64,000 nucleotides of DNA from Chloroflexota bacterium (GCA_004297775.1 SCUE01000012.1:124001-188000), one strand, 5' to 3'. Positions 1 to 9,315 are shown, counted from the stretch's first letter. A program made the numbers and translations. Notes: generated by a model not told the origin, from the sequence alone.

Positions 1-8
1 CGACCGCG

Positions 9-2087
9 ATGGCGCGATTCGCGGGGCAGATCGAGCCGGCTGGCATCGCGGTGGCTGGGGATGTCGGCGACTATCTTGCGACTGCGCTGCCCGGCCTCTT
101 CCAGAACGCCGGTTACGTCTCCGGGACCGGACCGTTGAGCGCGGTCATTGCGCCAGGCAGTTCACTGCTCGCGCGCGCGGTGGTCGCCGCGATCGCGAAT
201 GTCGCCCTCCTCGCGCTCGGCCTCGTGTTCATGACGCGTGCCACGCGTTCGGTCGGGACGCGATCTCTGGCGCGCGTCCGCGGCTCCGCGGCCGCGCTTC
301 TCGTCGGCGGTGGGACGATGGTCGCCGAAGTCGCGGCGCGTATCTTGCGCGATTTCGGATCCACGCGCGATCTGGAGACGATCGGGATACTGCCATTCGT
401 CTTCCACCAACTCCTTCGTCTGCCGACCGAAACGTACGATCGCTTCACGCAGCGACTGGGAATGATGCTCGATCCCGCCTACCAGATCGCGATTCTTGGG
501 ACTGCCCTCGTGGCGGCGTTCGTCATCGTCTGCGCAATCCAGCTCCTGGCGCGAATACGGGTTCGCGACCTTCGACGTGCGCTTAGAGCGCCGTTCGCGG
601 CCCGGGGATGGCAGACCGAAGTACCCGATAGCGCGCCCGGCCGCCGACGCATATTCGACACGGTGCTGATCGCGGTGCTCGTCGCGGCGATGCCGGTCCT
701 CGACATCGCGACGCCCGCGACGCGTTTCCTAGATTGGATCGGGGAACCCATCGCCGACGTTGAACCGGCCGCCGTCGAACCCGAGGAAATCGCAGTCGAG
801 ATGACCGCGGTAGTGGCGATCGAAATCATCCCATCGCTTACGATCGAATCGGGGCCCGCTACGGTCGCGCCGCCGACACCGTTCGTGCCGTCCCGGCGGT
901 ATGTGCCCCCACCAGGACTTCGCCCGAGTATCGTGACGGTCGCGGGCCAGGGTCTGCGGTACAGCTACATCGTCAATGGCGAACCCACGATGTTCAAGGG
1001 CATGGGGTACAACGTCACCCACGCCACGCTGCCGCGTGAGGAGCGGACGGTGCGCATGCGCGAGGACTTCGCGGCGATGCGCGAGGCCGGCGTCAACACC
1101 ATCGTCGGGTGGCGCACGCCCGAATGGGACGAGACCCTCCTCGATGTCGCCCAGGCCGCCGGACTCGGTGTGGTCATTCCGTGGGATTTCGACGAAAAAC
1201 TCGACTACGCCGATCGAGCGGTGAGGAACCGTGTCAAATCAGACGTTCTGGCCTGGGTGACGCGTTACCGTCGCCACCCGGCAGTCCATGTCTGGGGGCT
1301 GGGGAACGAAACACTTCTTCATCTGCGCCAGACCGCCCGGGCGCGGGCATTTGGCGAGTTCTACACCGATCTCGTCGATACGGTTCGCGCGTTCGACCCC
1401 GATCACCCGGTCATGGCGCGCGAAGCTGAGGATGTCTACATACGCTGGATACAGGAACCGTGGCGGGCCCGCGGCGGACCGCCGGCCGGATTCATCGTCG
1501 GCATGAACTTCTATACGTTCCGGATGCGCGAAGCGATCGAGGAGTGGCCAAAGCGCGCCTTCGATGCACCGATCGTGGTTTCGGAATTCGCGCCGGCTGG
1601 CTTTGGCCGCGTCGATCGGCCGACCGGATACCGTCGTATGTGGTCGATGATTCGCTCGCGGCCCGAGATGATCCTCGGGGTTGCGCCGTACGTCTGGAGT
1701 GTCGATGGTCCAGAGCCATCGGACCGCATTTTCGGCCTTACCGAGAACGGCAAGGCCATCGACGGCTCACTCGGCGCGATGAAGGAGCTGTACCGTGCCC
1801 CCGCCGCGCCCGACGGATGGGTGACTGTCCCGTCGCTCACCGGTGTGCGCGCGCCTGACGCGGAGAAGATCGTGGAGGATCTCGGCCTCAAGCTTGTGGG
1901 CGTCATCCACCAGCGCGCATCTGATCTGGCTGACGCCTCTCAGGTCCGGCGATTCGGGATCGGACGTGTCATCCACCAGCAGCCGGCGGCCGGCACCAAG
2001 GCGAGGCTGGGAACCGAGGCCCGTCTGGCGATTTCGGCCGCACCGCTGGTCGCGGCCTGGCCAGTCGGCCGATCGCGCGAGGATTAG
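9..2087 (+). CDS. membrane-anchored glycoside hydrolase (GH5/GH2-like TIM barrel) with C-terminal PASTA domain
   Basis: The 692-residue protein has three hydrophobic segments (about residues 58-76, 155-180 and 219-237), then a proline-rich stretch and a TIM-barrel hydrolase domain (about 310-590). The barrel carries the clan GH-A signature: WGLGNE at about 429-434 supplies the acid/base Glu, and VVSEFAP at about 522-528 supplies the nucleophile Glu. The C-terminal 80 residues (VPSLTGVRAPDAEKIVEDLG onward) look like one PASTA repeat, a module known to bind peptidoglycan or glycans. I infer a surface enzyme acting on a beta-linked glycan; the substrate is unknown. The reading frame is open to the window edge, so the true start may lie upstream. 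The stop overlaps the convergent histidine kinase stop by three bases. Confidence 0.72.
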   Translation: MARFAGQIEPAGIAVAGDVGDYLATALPGLFQNAGYVSGTGPLSAVIAPGSSLLARAVVAAIANVALLALGLVFMTRATRSVGTRSLARVRGSAAALLVGGGTMVAEVAARILRDFGSTRDLETIGILPFVFHQLLRLPTETYDRFTQRLGMMLDPAYQIAILGTALVAAFVIVCAIQLLARIRVRDLRRALRAPFAARGWQTEVPDSAPGRRRIFDTVLIAVLVAAMPVLDIATPATRFLDWIGEPIADVEPAAVEPEEIAVEMTAVVAIEIIPSLTIESGPATVAPPTPFVPSRRYVPPPGLRPSIVTVAGQGLRYSYIVNGEPTMFKGMGYNVTHATLPREERTVRMREDFAAMREAGVNTIVGWRTPEWDETLLDVAQAAGLGVVIPWDFDEKLDYADRAVRNRVKSDVLAWVTRYRRHPAVHVWGLGNETLLHLRQTARARAFGEFYTDLVDTVRAFDPDHPVMAREAEDVYIRWIQEPWRARGGPPAGFIVGMNFYTFRMREAIEEWPKRAFDAPIVVSEFAPAGFGRVDRPTGYRRMWSMIRSRPEMILGVAPYVWSVDGPEPSDRIFGLTENGKAIDGSLGAMKELYRAPAAPDGWVTVPSLTGVRAPDAEKIVEDLGLKLVGVIHQRASDLADASQVRRFGIGRVIHQQPAAGTKARLGTEARLAISAAPLVAAWPVGRSRED

Positions 2088-3526
2088 GCCGGCATCGATT
2101 CGTCGCTGGCGCCGCCCTTGGTCGGCACTGTGATCGTGAAAACGCTGCCACGCCCGGGCGAACTGGCGGCCGTGACGTGGCCGCCATGGGCTTCGGCGAT
2201 GTATTTCACGATCGCCAATCCCAGGCCGCTACCGCCGCCGGCGCGCGAGCGATCTCGATCTACCCGGTAGAAGCGATCGAACACGCGAGTCAGATGGTCG
2301 GACGCGATCCCGATGCCGGTGTCGCGTACATCGATCGCCGTGCCGTCGCCGGTCGTGCGTCCAACGATCGTCACTGAGCCGCCCGCCGGCGTGTGGCGCG
2401 TTGCGTTGTCCACCAGGTTGCCGACCGCCTGACGAAGCCTCTCGGCGTCGGCGTTGATCTGCACCGTCGGAGGCGCCTCAACCTCGATCGTGACGCGGCG
2501 CGAGACGATTCGCGCCCGGCGGGCGATGTCATGCAGGAGGTCGGTCAGATTGAACGTCGCCCGCGTGAAGGTCATTCCCGTATCGTTCCGCGCGAGTAGC
2601 AACAGGTCGTCGACGATTCGCCCCATTCGCGCCGCCTCGGCCTGGGCATCGCGAAGGCAGTCGGCGCGGCTTTCGTCATCGGGCGCGCGGAGCGCGAGAT
2701 CGAGATTGCCACGAACGACCGTGAGCGGCGTGCGCAGTTCGTGAGATGAATCGGCCAGGAACTCTCGCTGGCGCGCGACCGTGGCTTCGATGCTCGCCAG
2801 CATCTCGTTCAAGGTGTCGGCCAGCAATGCGACCTCGTCGTCGGAGTTGGCGCCGGGCACACGCCGGGCGAGATCGCCGGTCGCGCGGATCTGACGCGCC
2901 GTGCGCGTGACCTGTGCGATTGGTTCGAGGGCGCGCCCAACCGCGACCCAACTGACGAGCGCGGCCACGGAGAGCGTGATGAACCCGCCGGCCAGGAGGA
3001 TACGCTCGACCCGGATGGCGGTGAGAATGAGAGGACCGAGTGATTCCGCTACCTGGATGACGCCGGCCGTCGAGCCACCGAGTTCGAGCCGCTCGTAGAA
3101 CGCGCGCATCGGCAACGCGTTCCGCGACGTCACGGTCGTGGGGCCGCGGGCGCCCGCGGCGACGCGAGCGGTCCACGCCGGGTCGATTGGCAATGATGTT
3201 CCCCAGAGATTCCGGGACCCGGTGAGTATCGCGCCCCGCGGATCGACCAGTTGCACGAAGACGCCCGGCTCTCGGACCTCGTCGATCGGGGCGCCTTCGA
3301 GATCCGAGAGCGGGATGATCATCATTGCGCCGCCGACCGCGTTCTGCGCCGCGGCCGCGCGTGCCTGCAAATAGGCGTGAACGGCGTCGGAGCGCGTTTC
3401 GAGTCGTCGGTCGATCTCGTCGCGCAGACTGGTGACGAGCACGACATAAAACGTAACTCCGAAGACCGCCAGCGCAACGGCGAGCAGCCAGGTCGAGAGA
3501 AGTGTGACGCGCAGCCGAATCGGCAC
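2084..3526 (-). CDS. two-component sensor histidine kinase
   Basis: This is a membrane sensor kinase that should phosphorylate the response regulator encoded just upstream. Visible in order: an N-terminal membrane helix, an extracytoplasmic sensor of about 130 residues, a second helix, a HAMP linker, the HisKA box with SSHELRTPL (phospho-accepting His), and a HATPase domain with the N box (NLVDNATRHTP), G1 box (DTGIGIA), F box (FDRFYR) and G2 box (GGSGLGLAIV). I chose the GTG at 3526 (480 aa), one base after the regulator stop; a longer ORF would overlap the regulator. The close spacing implies co-transcription and translational coupling. The signal sensed is unknown. Confidence 0.92.
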   Translation of the reverse strand: MPIRLRVTLLSTWLLAVALAVFGVTFYVVLVTSLRDEIDRRLETRSDAVHAYLQARAAAAQNAVGGAMMIIPLSDLEGAPIDEVREPGVFVQLVDPRGAILTGSRNLWGTSLPIDPAWTARVAAGARGPTTVTSRNALPMRAFYERLELGGSTAGVIQVAESLGPLILTAIRVERILLAGGFITLSVAALVSWVAVGRALEPIAQVTRTARQIRATGDLARRVPGANSDDEVALLADTLNEMLASIEATVARQREFLADSSHELRTPLTVVRGNLDLALRAPDDESRADCLRDAQAEAARMGRIVDDLLLLARNDTGMTFTRATFNLTDLLHDIARRARIVSRRVTIEVEAPPTVQINADAERLRQAVGNLVDNATRHTPAGGSVTIVGRTTGDGTAIDVRDTGIGIASDHLTRVFDRFYRVDRDRSRAGGGSGLGLAIVKYIAEAHGGHVTAASSPGRGSVFTITVPTKGGASDESMPA

Positions 3527-3527
3527 G

Positions 3528-4229
3528 CTACGACTCGCGCAAGGCGTACCCCACGCCACGCACCGTCTGAATGACCCGGGGCCCGCCGGTCGCCTCCAAC
3601 TTATCTCGGAGCGCCTTCACGTGGACATCGATGACGTTTGTCTCGCCGAGGAAGTCCGATCCCCAAACGCGTTCGAAGATCGTGTCGCGTGTCAACACGA
3701 TCCGTGGATTGCGCAGAAAGAACTCAAGCAGATCGAATTCGCGCGCGGTGAGCGGAATGACGCGCTCGCCTCGGGTCGTCTCGCGTCCGCCGATGTGCAT
3801 CTCGATATCGCCGAAGCGCAGCTTTTCTCGGCCGGTGGTACCACCGGCAGGATGCGATCGCCGAAGGAGCGCGCGCACCCGTGCCAGCAGTTCGTCGAAC
3901 TCGAACGGTTTGACGACGTAGTCGTCCGCGCCCGCGTCGAGGCCGTGAACGCGATCGCCGGGCATATCGCGCGCGGTCAGCATCAGTACCAGGACGGATT
4001 CGTCGGCCGCCCGCAGACGACGGCAGACCTCGATTCCGTCCACCCGCGGCATCATCAGATCGAGGACGATGAGATCCGGCGCGGCTTCCCGCACCCGTGT
4101 GAGCGCCTCGGCGCCATCTGCCGCCGTGTCGACCTCGTATCCCTCGAACGTCAGACCACGGCGCAGCATCGCGACGATCCGTGGATCGTCATCGACGACC
4201 AGGATGCGGACGCGAGGTTGTACGGACAT
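3528..4229 (-). CDS. OmpR/PhoB-family response regulator
   Basis: A 233-residue DNA-binding regulator partnered with the kinase that follows it. The receiver domain shows the acidic pair (VVDDDPR), the phospho-acceptor Asp in [13 protein letters not shown], the conserved Thr in MLTARD and Lys in VVKPFEFDE. The C-terminal half is a winged-helix effector ([16 protein letters not shown], ending in [15 protein letters not shown]). A longer frame opens upstream, but the ATG at 4229 ([15 protein letters not shown]) gives the family-standard N-terminus. It diverges from the glycosyltransferase gene across 58 bases that contain a palindrome, a possible binding site for this or another regulator. Confidence 0.94.
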   Translation of the reverse strand: MSVQPRVRILVVDDDPRIVAMLRRGLTFEGYEVDTAADGAEALTRVREAAPDLIVLDLMMPRVDGIEVCRRLRAADESVLVLMLTARDMPGDRVHGLDAGADDYVVKPFEFDELLARVRALLRRSHPAGGTTGREKLRFGDIEMHIGGRETTRGERVIPLTAREFDLLEFFLRNPRIVLTRDTIFERVWGSDFLGETNVIDVHVKALRDKLEATGGPRVIQTVRGVGYALRES

Positions 4230-4258
4230 TCTTACCGTCGATCGGCCGGACGTTGAAC

Positions 4259-4273
4259 CATACCGGTGGTATG
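4259..4273. promoter_or_regulatory. operator-like inverted repeat between divergent genes
   Basis: CATACC-GGT-GGTATG is a perfect 6+6 inverted repeat lying 30 bases upstream of the response regulator start and 15 bases upstream of the glycosyltransferase ATG. Its position in a 58-base divergent region suggests an operator. The protein that binds is unknown. No well-spaced -35/-10 pair could be fixed here. Confidence 0.45.
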
Positions 4274-4287
4274 CTAGCGTCCGCTCG

Positions 4288-5028
4288 ATGAGCGGTATCA
4301 GCGCATTTTTTCCGGCGTACGGCGATGCCGGGACGATCGCGAGCATGGTCGTTCTAGCCGAACGAACGCTCCGCTCACTGACGGACGACTGGGAAATCAT
4401 CGTCATCGACGATGCCTCGCCGGATCACTGTGGCGAAGTGCTCGATGAACTCACGGCGCACTATCCGCGTCTGCGCGTGGTTACGCACGAGCGTAATCGC
4501 GGCTACGGCGGCGCCCTGCGCAGCGGTTTCGCGACCGCGACGAAGGACCTCGTTTTCTACACCGATGGTGACGCCCAGTATGACCCGCGCGAGTTGGCCA
4601 GATTGATGGCGGTGCTTGGACCGGACGTGGATGTCGTGAATGGCTACAAGCTGTTTCGCGGTGACGGTCCCGTCCGCGCTCTGGTCGGCCGTATCTACCA
4701 CGGTATCGTCTCCACGCTCTTCGGGCTGAGGATTCGCGACGTCGACTGCGACTTTCGCTTGATTCGCCGGTCGATGCTGGCCGACATCCGCCTCGAATCC
4801 ACCAGCGGCACGATCTGTGTCGAGTTGATCCGAAAACTACAGGACCGAGGCGCGCGTTTCGCTGAAGTTGGTGTCAACCACTACGACCGACCGTTTGGTT
4901 CCTCGCAGTTCTTCCGCCCGAAGCGTCTGTTGCAGACGTTCGCCCAGTTAGGCCGGCTCTGGTGGCGGCTCGTCGTCCTGCGTTCGGAGAGTCGCCTGGC
5001 GCCACGCGCCGCAAATCCGGAGTCGTGA
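4288..5028 (+). CDS. family 2 glycosyltransferase (DPM1-like)
   Basis: A 246-residue GT-A fold enzyme that should move a sugar from a nucleotide donor to a lipid or sugar acceptor. It has the N-terminal nucleotide-binding region ([19 protein letters not shown]), the [12 protein letters not shown] segment typical of dolichyl-phosphate-mannose-synthase-like enzymes, and the metal-binding DGDAQYDP motif. No transmembrane tail is seen. I chose the ATG at 4288 because the longer ORF would run into the divergent regulator. Its stop overlaps the next start as GTGA, so it heads a four-gene sugar operon (GT2, SDR, aminotransferase, methyltransferase). Confidence 0.88.
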   Translation: MSGISAFFPAYGDAGTIASMVVLAERTLRSLTDDWEIIVIDDASPDHCGEVLDELTAHYPRLRVVTHERNRGYGGALRSGFATATKDLVFYTDGDAQYDPRELARLMAVLGPDVDVVNGYKLFRGDGPVRALVGRIYHGIVSTLFGLRIRDVDCDFRLIRRSMLADIRLESTSGTICVELIRKLQDRGARFAEVGVNHYDRPFGSSQFFRPKRLLQTFAQLGRLWWRLVVLRSESRLAPRAANPES

Positions 5029-6023
5029 CCGCGCATGAGTCAGCCTACGCCGGCTGCCGCGTGATGATCACCGGCGGCTGCGGTTTCATCGGGTCGAATC
5101 TGGCTCGCCGCCTGGTTGAACTCGGAGCTCAGGTGCTCCTGGTTGACGTGCTCGCGCCGGAGTACGGCGGAAACCTGCATAATATCGCCGATATTCGGGA
5201 TCGCGTCCGGGTGAACATCGCCGACGTGAGGACCGAGTGGTCGATGCGGTATCTCGTTCGGGACCACGACGTGCTCTTCAATCTGGCCGGACAGGTCAGC
5301 CACATCGACAGCATGACCGATCCCCGAACCGATCTGGAGATCAACTGCCGCGCCCAGTTGACGCTGCTGGAGGCGTGTCGGCACGAGAATCCTCGTATCC
5401 GGGTCGTCTACGCCTCGACGCGGCAGATCTACGGTCGGCCGCGGTATCTGCCGCTGGACGAGGACCATCCGACGAAACCGACCGATGTCAATGGGATCAA
5501 CAAGTTGGCTGGCGAGCAGTACCATCTCCTGTACAACGACGTGCATGGCGTCCGGGCGAGCGCGCTGCGCTTGACGAACACGTACGGTCCGCGAATGCTG
5601 ATGGCACACGGGCGGCAGGGGTTCCTGCCGTGGTTCGTTCGCCGAGCCATGGATGGATTGCCAATCCAGCTCTATGGCGATGGCGGCCAGCAACGCGATC
5701 TCACCTATGTGGACGACGCGGTCGACGCGTTCCTGCGGGCCGGCGCATCCCCGGCCGCTGACGGGCAGGTTTTCAATCTCGGCGGTCCGCGGCCGTACGC
5801 ATTGCGCGACATCGCGGAGACGATCGTGCGCATCGTTGGACGCGGCTCGGTCGATCTGGCTCCGTGGCCGGAGGAGAAGAAGGCGATCGACGTCGGGTCT
5901 GTCTACTCCGACTACGCGCGTGTCAAAGCCGCGCTTGACTGGTCACCGACGATCGACCTCGAGGAAGGGATCGAGCGAATGGTCGCGTACTATCGCGTCC
6001 ACCGCCAGCACTACTGGTCGTGA
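5025..6023 (+). CDS. NAD-dependent epimerase/dehydratase (extended SDR)
   Basis: A 332-residue nucleotide-sugar SDR. The Rossmann motif GGCGFIGS lies near the N-terminus, the catalytic Tyr in the family YxxxK position is represented by NGINKLAGEQYH, and STRQIYGRP and LRLTNTYGPRM are typical of UDP-sugar epimerases and dehydratases. I chose the GTG at 5025, which overlaps the upstream stop as GTGA. The partner DegT aminotransferase follows with another GTGA overlap, so the pair probably turns a UDP- or GDP-sugar into an amino sugar for a surface glycan. Note that the usual Tyr of YxxxK appears replaced (N-G-I-N-K), so the catalytic residue should be checked in an alignment. Confidence 0.87.
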   Translation: MTAHESAYAGCRVMITGGCGFIGSNLARRLVELGAQVLLVDVLAPEYGGNLHNIADIRDRVRVNIADVRTEWSMRYLVRDHDVLFNLAGQVSHIDSMTDPRTDLEINCRAQLTLLEACRHENPRIRVVYASTRQIYGRPRYLPLDEDHPTKPTDVNGINKLAGEQYHLLYNDVHGVRASALRLTNTYGPRMLMAHGRQGFLPWFVRRAMDGLPIQLYGDGGQQRDLTYVDDAVDAFLRAGASPAADGQVFNLGGPRPYALRDIAETIVRIVGRGSVDLAPWPEEKKAIDVGSVYSDYARVKAALDWSPTIDLEEGIERMVAYYRVHRQHYWS

Positions 6024-7135
6024 TCGAGAGCCGGGGCGCGATCCCATTCAACGATCTGACGCCGCGGGACGAGTCGGCGCGGGCGGAGTTGGAAGCGGTT
6101 GCGCGCCGCGTCATCGCGTCGGGCTGGTACATCTTTGGCCCCGAACTGGAGGCCTTCGAGCGCGAGTTCGCCGAGTCGGTCGACTGCGCGCACGGCGTCG
6201 GCGTCTCCTCGGGAACGGAAGCGATCCAACTCGCGCTCACCGCGCTCGGCGTCGGACCGGGCGACGATGTCGTGACCGTGGCGAATACGGCCGTTCCGAC
6301 CGTCAGCGCAATCACGGCCGCCGGGGCGCAACCGGTCTTTGCCGATGTCGATCCTGAGACTCTGCTGATGGACGCCACGAAAGTCGCCCCGCGCATCACG
6401 CCGCGGACGCGCGCGATCGTGCCAGTGCACCTCTTCGGTCAGGCAGTCGATATGGATCCAATCATCGATCTGGCACGTCGCCGCGGAATCCCGATCCTTG
6501 AGGATGCCGCGCAGGCGCACGGTGCGCGATTCAAGGGCCGGCCGGTTGGTGCGCTGGGCGACGCCTGCGCCTGGAGCTTCTATCCGACCAAGAATCTGGG
6601 CGCGCTCGGTGACGCTGGCATGGTCACGACCAACGACGCCGCTGTCGCGGCGCGGCTGCGACGCCTTCGCGCCTACGGCCAGAGCAGCCGCTACGTCCAC
6701 GTGGAGAAGGGCATCAACAGTCGGCTTGATGAGATCCAGGCGGCGTTCCTGAGGGCGAAGCTGCCGCGCCTGTCATCAGCAAACACGCGGCGACGCGAGA
6801 TCGCCGCGCTGTACGACCGCCACCTTCACGGAGTGACGCTTCCGACGCGCGCGTCCGAGAGAGACCACGTCTTTCATCTTTACGTCATCCGCGCGGCGCG
6901 GCGCGACGCGCTTCAGGCCGCGTTGCGAGACGAGGGCATTGGTACGCTTATCCACTATCCGATCCCGGTTCATCGTCAGGCCGCCTATGTCGAGCACATC
7001 GATCAGGCGCCATTCCTAGCCGTCACCGAGCGGGCGGCCGACGAGATTCTGTCTCTGCCGTTGTACCCCGAGCTCTCCGACGCCGACGTTCGTCGGGTTG
7101 CGGACGCGGTGACGCGCATCGCCGCTCGGGCCTGA
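6020..7135 (+). CDS. DegT/DnrJ/EryC1/StrS-family sugar aminotransferase
   Basis: A 371-residue PLP enzyme that aminates keto-sugars on nucleotide carriers. It has the N-terminal PFNDLTP region, the SSGTEAIQLAL cofactor-binding loop, EDAAQAHGA (Asp that contacts the pyridine nitrogen), and the PLP lysine in WSFYPTKNLGALGD. The length matches the family. The GTG start overlaps the upstream TGA by four bases. With the preceding SDR it can supply an amino sugar; no acetyltransferase follows. Confidence 0.94.
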   Translation: MIESRGAIPFNDLTPRDESARAELEAVARRVIASGWYIFGPELEAFEREFAESVDCAHGVGVSSGTEAIQLALTALGVGPGDDVVTVANTAVPTVSAITAAGAQPVFADVDPETLLMDATKVAPRITPRTRAIVPVHLFGQAVDMDPIIDLARRRGIPILEDAAQAHGARFKGRPVGALGDACAWSFYPTKNLGALGDAGMVTTNDAAVAARLRRLRAYGQSSRYVHVEKGINSRLDEIQAAFLRAKLPRLSSANTRRREIAALYDRHLHGVTLPTRASERDHVFHLYVIRAARRDALQAALRDEGIGTLIHYPIPVHRQAAYVEHIDQAPFLAVTERAADEILSLPLYPELSDADVRRVADAVTRIAARA

Positions 7136-7161
7136 ATCGTCGCCGGCGGAGCCATCGATCG

Positions 7162-7917
7162 GTGAACGCCGAGCAGTACGCTCGCATGCGCGAGGCGGAG
7201 GACACGCACTGGTGGTACGTCGGCACGCGCGCCATCGCGGCCGACGCGATCGGGCGATTGGCACTACCGCCGGGCTCGCGCATTCTCGACGCCGGTTGTG
7301 GCACGGCCGGGAACCTCGCGATGCTGTGCCGATTCGGCAGTGTGGTCGGAATCGACGTGAGCGGGCTCGCGCTCGACCTCGCGGCCGCGCGTGTGGTGAC
7401 GGATAGCGCATCGGCGCATCGTCGTTGGTTCGTGCGCGCCAGCGTCGAGCAACTACCGCTCTTCGATCGTTCGTTCGATCTCGTGACGTCATTCGAGGTC
7501 CTCTACCACCGCGCGGTTCGGGACGACGTCGCCGCGCTGCGGGAGTTTCGAAGAGCCTTACGTCCGGGCGGCTACGTTCTCTTGAGACTCCCGGCGTTCG
7601 AGTGGCTGCGCGGCGCGCACGATCGAGCGGTGCATACCGAGCGCCGATACACGGCGGCGGGATTGGCGACCAAACTCGACCAGGCCGGTTTCCAGCTGGT
7701 GGATGTGACGCACGTCAACGCGCTTCTGCTGCCGGTGGTCGTCCTCAAGCGCGCCGTCGAGCGGCTGACCGGCGCGGTCGGCGATGATCTCGCGCCGACG
7801 CCCGGCTTCGTCGATGCCGTATGTCGGGCAGCGCTGGCGATCGAGCGGCGAGTCCTGCGGCTTAGACGTCTGCCCTTGGGCGTTTCACTTCAGGCAATCG
7901 CGCGTCGGGTGGACTAG
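7162..7917 (+). CDS. class I SAM-dependent methyltransferase
   Basis: A 251-residue methyltransferase. SAM-binding motif I is ILDAGCGTAGNLA and motif II is VVGIDVSGLAL; a post-motif FDLVTSFEVLYH and LRPGGYVLLRLP follow. The N-terminal EQYARMREAEDTHWWYVGTR segment is common in methyltransferases of glycan clusters. It sits 26 bases after the aminotransferase, so it probably acts on the same glycan or its lipid-linked precursor. The TAG stop shares the palindrome CTAG with the stop of the convergent gene. Substrate not deducible. Confidence 0.88.
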   Translation: MNAEQYARMREAEDTHWWYVGTRAIAADAIGRLALPPGSRILDAGCGTAGNLAMLCRFGSVVGIDVSGLALDLAAARVVTDSASAHRRWFVRASVEQLPLFDRSFDLVTSFEVLYHRAVRDDVAALREFRRALRPGGYVLLRLPAFEWLRGAHDRAVHTERRYTAAGLATKLDQAGFQLVDVTHVNALLLPVVVLKRAVERLTGAVGDDLAPTPGFVDAVCRAALAIERRVLRLRRLPLGVSLQAIARRVD

Positions 7918-8846
7918 CCGAGACGGCTGCGTGCCTTCGTGAGGCGGTCGATCGACTGGCGAATTGGGGGTAGGCGATCGGACAGGGCGTTTTCGGCCTT
8001 GTCGCAGAGGAAGACCCGGCAGATGTGTGGTCGGCGATCCGACGGCAGGCGACACCCAGTCTCACCAAGGAATGGGCAGGCCGTCGGAATCTCGGTCGAT
8101 GGCTCCGGCAACGGTCGATCGTCCATCGCGAGCAAGCGAAAGTCGACTTCGCGCCAGATGAGAGGCACCGTCAAGCTGCAGCAGCCGCCGGTCTCGGCGG
8201 TGCAGGCTCCACACACAGGACCAAGCGGGGCGAAAGCCCGATCGAGCGTCTGATGCGTTGCGACGCATTCTGACTCCGCCTCGCGGATGCGTTGGCGATC
8301 GGTCGCGCCGCGTCGCGAGCGCCGGTTCTGGTGGACCATCGCGCGGGAGGGCGGCGGCGTCGCGTGTGCCACGTCCATCAGGCCCTCGGTTGCCAGACGG
8401 TGTCGCGCCGCCGCCACGCGCAGCGAGGTGTGCCGGGCGATATAAGCGCGGAATCGGGTCGTCATGTCCGACCACCAGGCGTCCAAAGCGGCCGGACGAT
8501 CACCCGGTGGTTGGCCCGGCGCGTACGGCTGCCGCAGCGCAGTCACCAGTCTCGCCGCGTGTTCGGGGCGCGTCGCAGTTTCGAAAGGCGCTCTCGGTGA
8601 GCTGCCGATCGCGTGTAGCCACCACGCGCGCCGCCAAGCGCCCTGCGCCCCGCCCAGCGATACAAGCAGATCTTCGATATTGCTCGCGAAGCGCTGCCGG
8701 CTTGCGAAATCGAGCGATTCCCATGTCAGATCGGCGTCGCGTTCGTAGACGCGTCGAATCTCGGCGACTATCTCGCGCTGCTGGAGCAGAAACGCGTCGA
8801 TCGACGCGAAGTGGAGGTCGATTGCTACTGAGATTGCGAATGTCAC
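7914..8846 (-). CDS. YkgJ/UPF0153-type cysteine-cluster protein
   Basis: A 310-residue protein. The C-terminal part has the cysteine cluster of the YkgJ family (CGACTAETGGCCSL, CPFLGETGC, HICRVFLCDKAE), a family annotated as zinc- or iron-chelating. The N-terminal 180 residues are helical, charged and not recognised. A short basic stretch (QNRRSRRGATDRQRIREAES) links the two. The start is the ATG at 8846. It is convergent with the sugar operon. Function unknown beyond probable metal binding. Confidence 0.75.
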   Translation of the reverse strand: MTFAISVAIDLHFASIDAFLLQQREIVAEIRRVYERDADLTWESLDFASRQRFASNIEDLLVSLGGAQGAWRRAWWLHAIGSSPRAPFETATRPEHAARLVTALRQPYAPGQPPGDRPAALDAWWSDMTTRFRAYIARHTSLRVAAARHRLATEGLMDVAHATPPPSRAMVHQNRRSRRGATDRQRIREAESECVATHQTLDRAFAPLGPVCGACTAETGGCCSLTVPLIWREVDFRLLAMDDRPLPEPSTEIPTACPFLGETGCRLPSDRRPHICRVFLCDKAENALSDRLPPIRQSIDRLTKARSRLG

Positions 8847-9010
8847 GAGGTTTCAGTGTACGGGCGGTTCGTGCCGGAGCGCTGATCAGGCGCTTTCGAC
8901 GACAGCGTCGCGGGAGACGCGCTTTAACGTCCCTCGATCCTTTCCAACTCCCATTCTTACGGGTGCGGGAGTTTCATTCCCATGCGAAAGCCAATGCGGG
9001 GGTCGGGCAT
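8847..9010. other. intergenic stretch with a 7-bp hairpin
   Basis: Part of a roughly 520-base gap between the cysteine-cluster gene and infC. It holds a hairpin at 8946-8973 (AACTCCC / GGGAGTT, 14-base loop) ahead of the small ORF at 9011. No tRNA or other known RNA was recognised. Confidence 0.3.
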
Positions 9011-9292
9011 ATGTCAACGAATCGAGAGATCAATCGTCATCGAATGAGCGTCATCACGCAGCGAGCGCAGATCGAACTGGCCGTCGAACGCCTGTCGCGG
9101 TTTGCCGAATTGCAGCGAACGTATGCCGGGCAGCTGAACGAAATTGGCGAACGTCTCGTACAGTCGAGTCTCTTCACGGCGTATTGCGACTGCCGCGCCC
9201 TCGGGGTCGGGAAGAGAGCGGATCAAATCCTGGCGAATCACGGCATCGCGCCGGTCGAGCACGGACGCGACCGGGAGCGCGAGCCAGCCTAG
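9011..9292 (+). CDS. small hypothetical protein (93 aa)
   Basis: An ATG at 9011 opens 93 codons with normal GC-rich third positions and a strongly helical product (core ELAVERLSRFAELQRTYAGQ, then GVGKRADQIL). There is a weak GGGGTCGG ribosome-binding candidate. The frame also stays open upstream, so the start is uncertain. No family recognised. It could be a chance ORF in the gap between the cysteine-cluster gene and infC. Confidence 0.4.
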   Translation: MSTNREINRHRMSVITQRAQIELAVERLSRFAELQRTYAGQLNEIGERLVQSSLFTAYCDCRALGVGKRADQILANHGIAPVEHGRDREREPA

Positions 9293-9315
9293 CTGCTCTA
9301 GCGGAACGGGAAACT

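Noticed and set aside
4253..4275. Sigma-70 promoter TTGAAC/TATGCT before the glycosyltransferase
   Set aside because: The two hexamers are only 11 bases apart, too close for a functional pair.
8258..9292. 344-residue ORF on the plus strand
   Set aside because: Most of it is antisense to the cysteine-cluster gene and Arg-rich like other shadow frames. Only the last 93 codons, outside that gene, are kept as a possible small gene.
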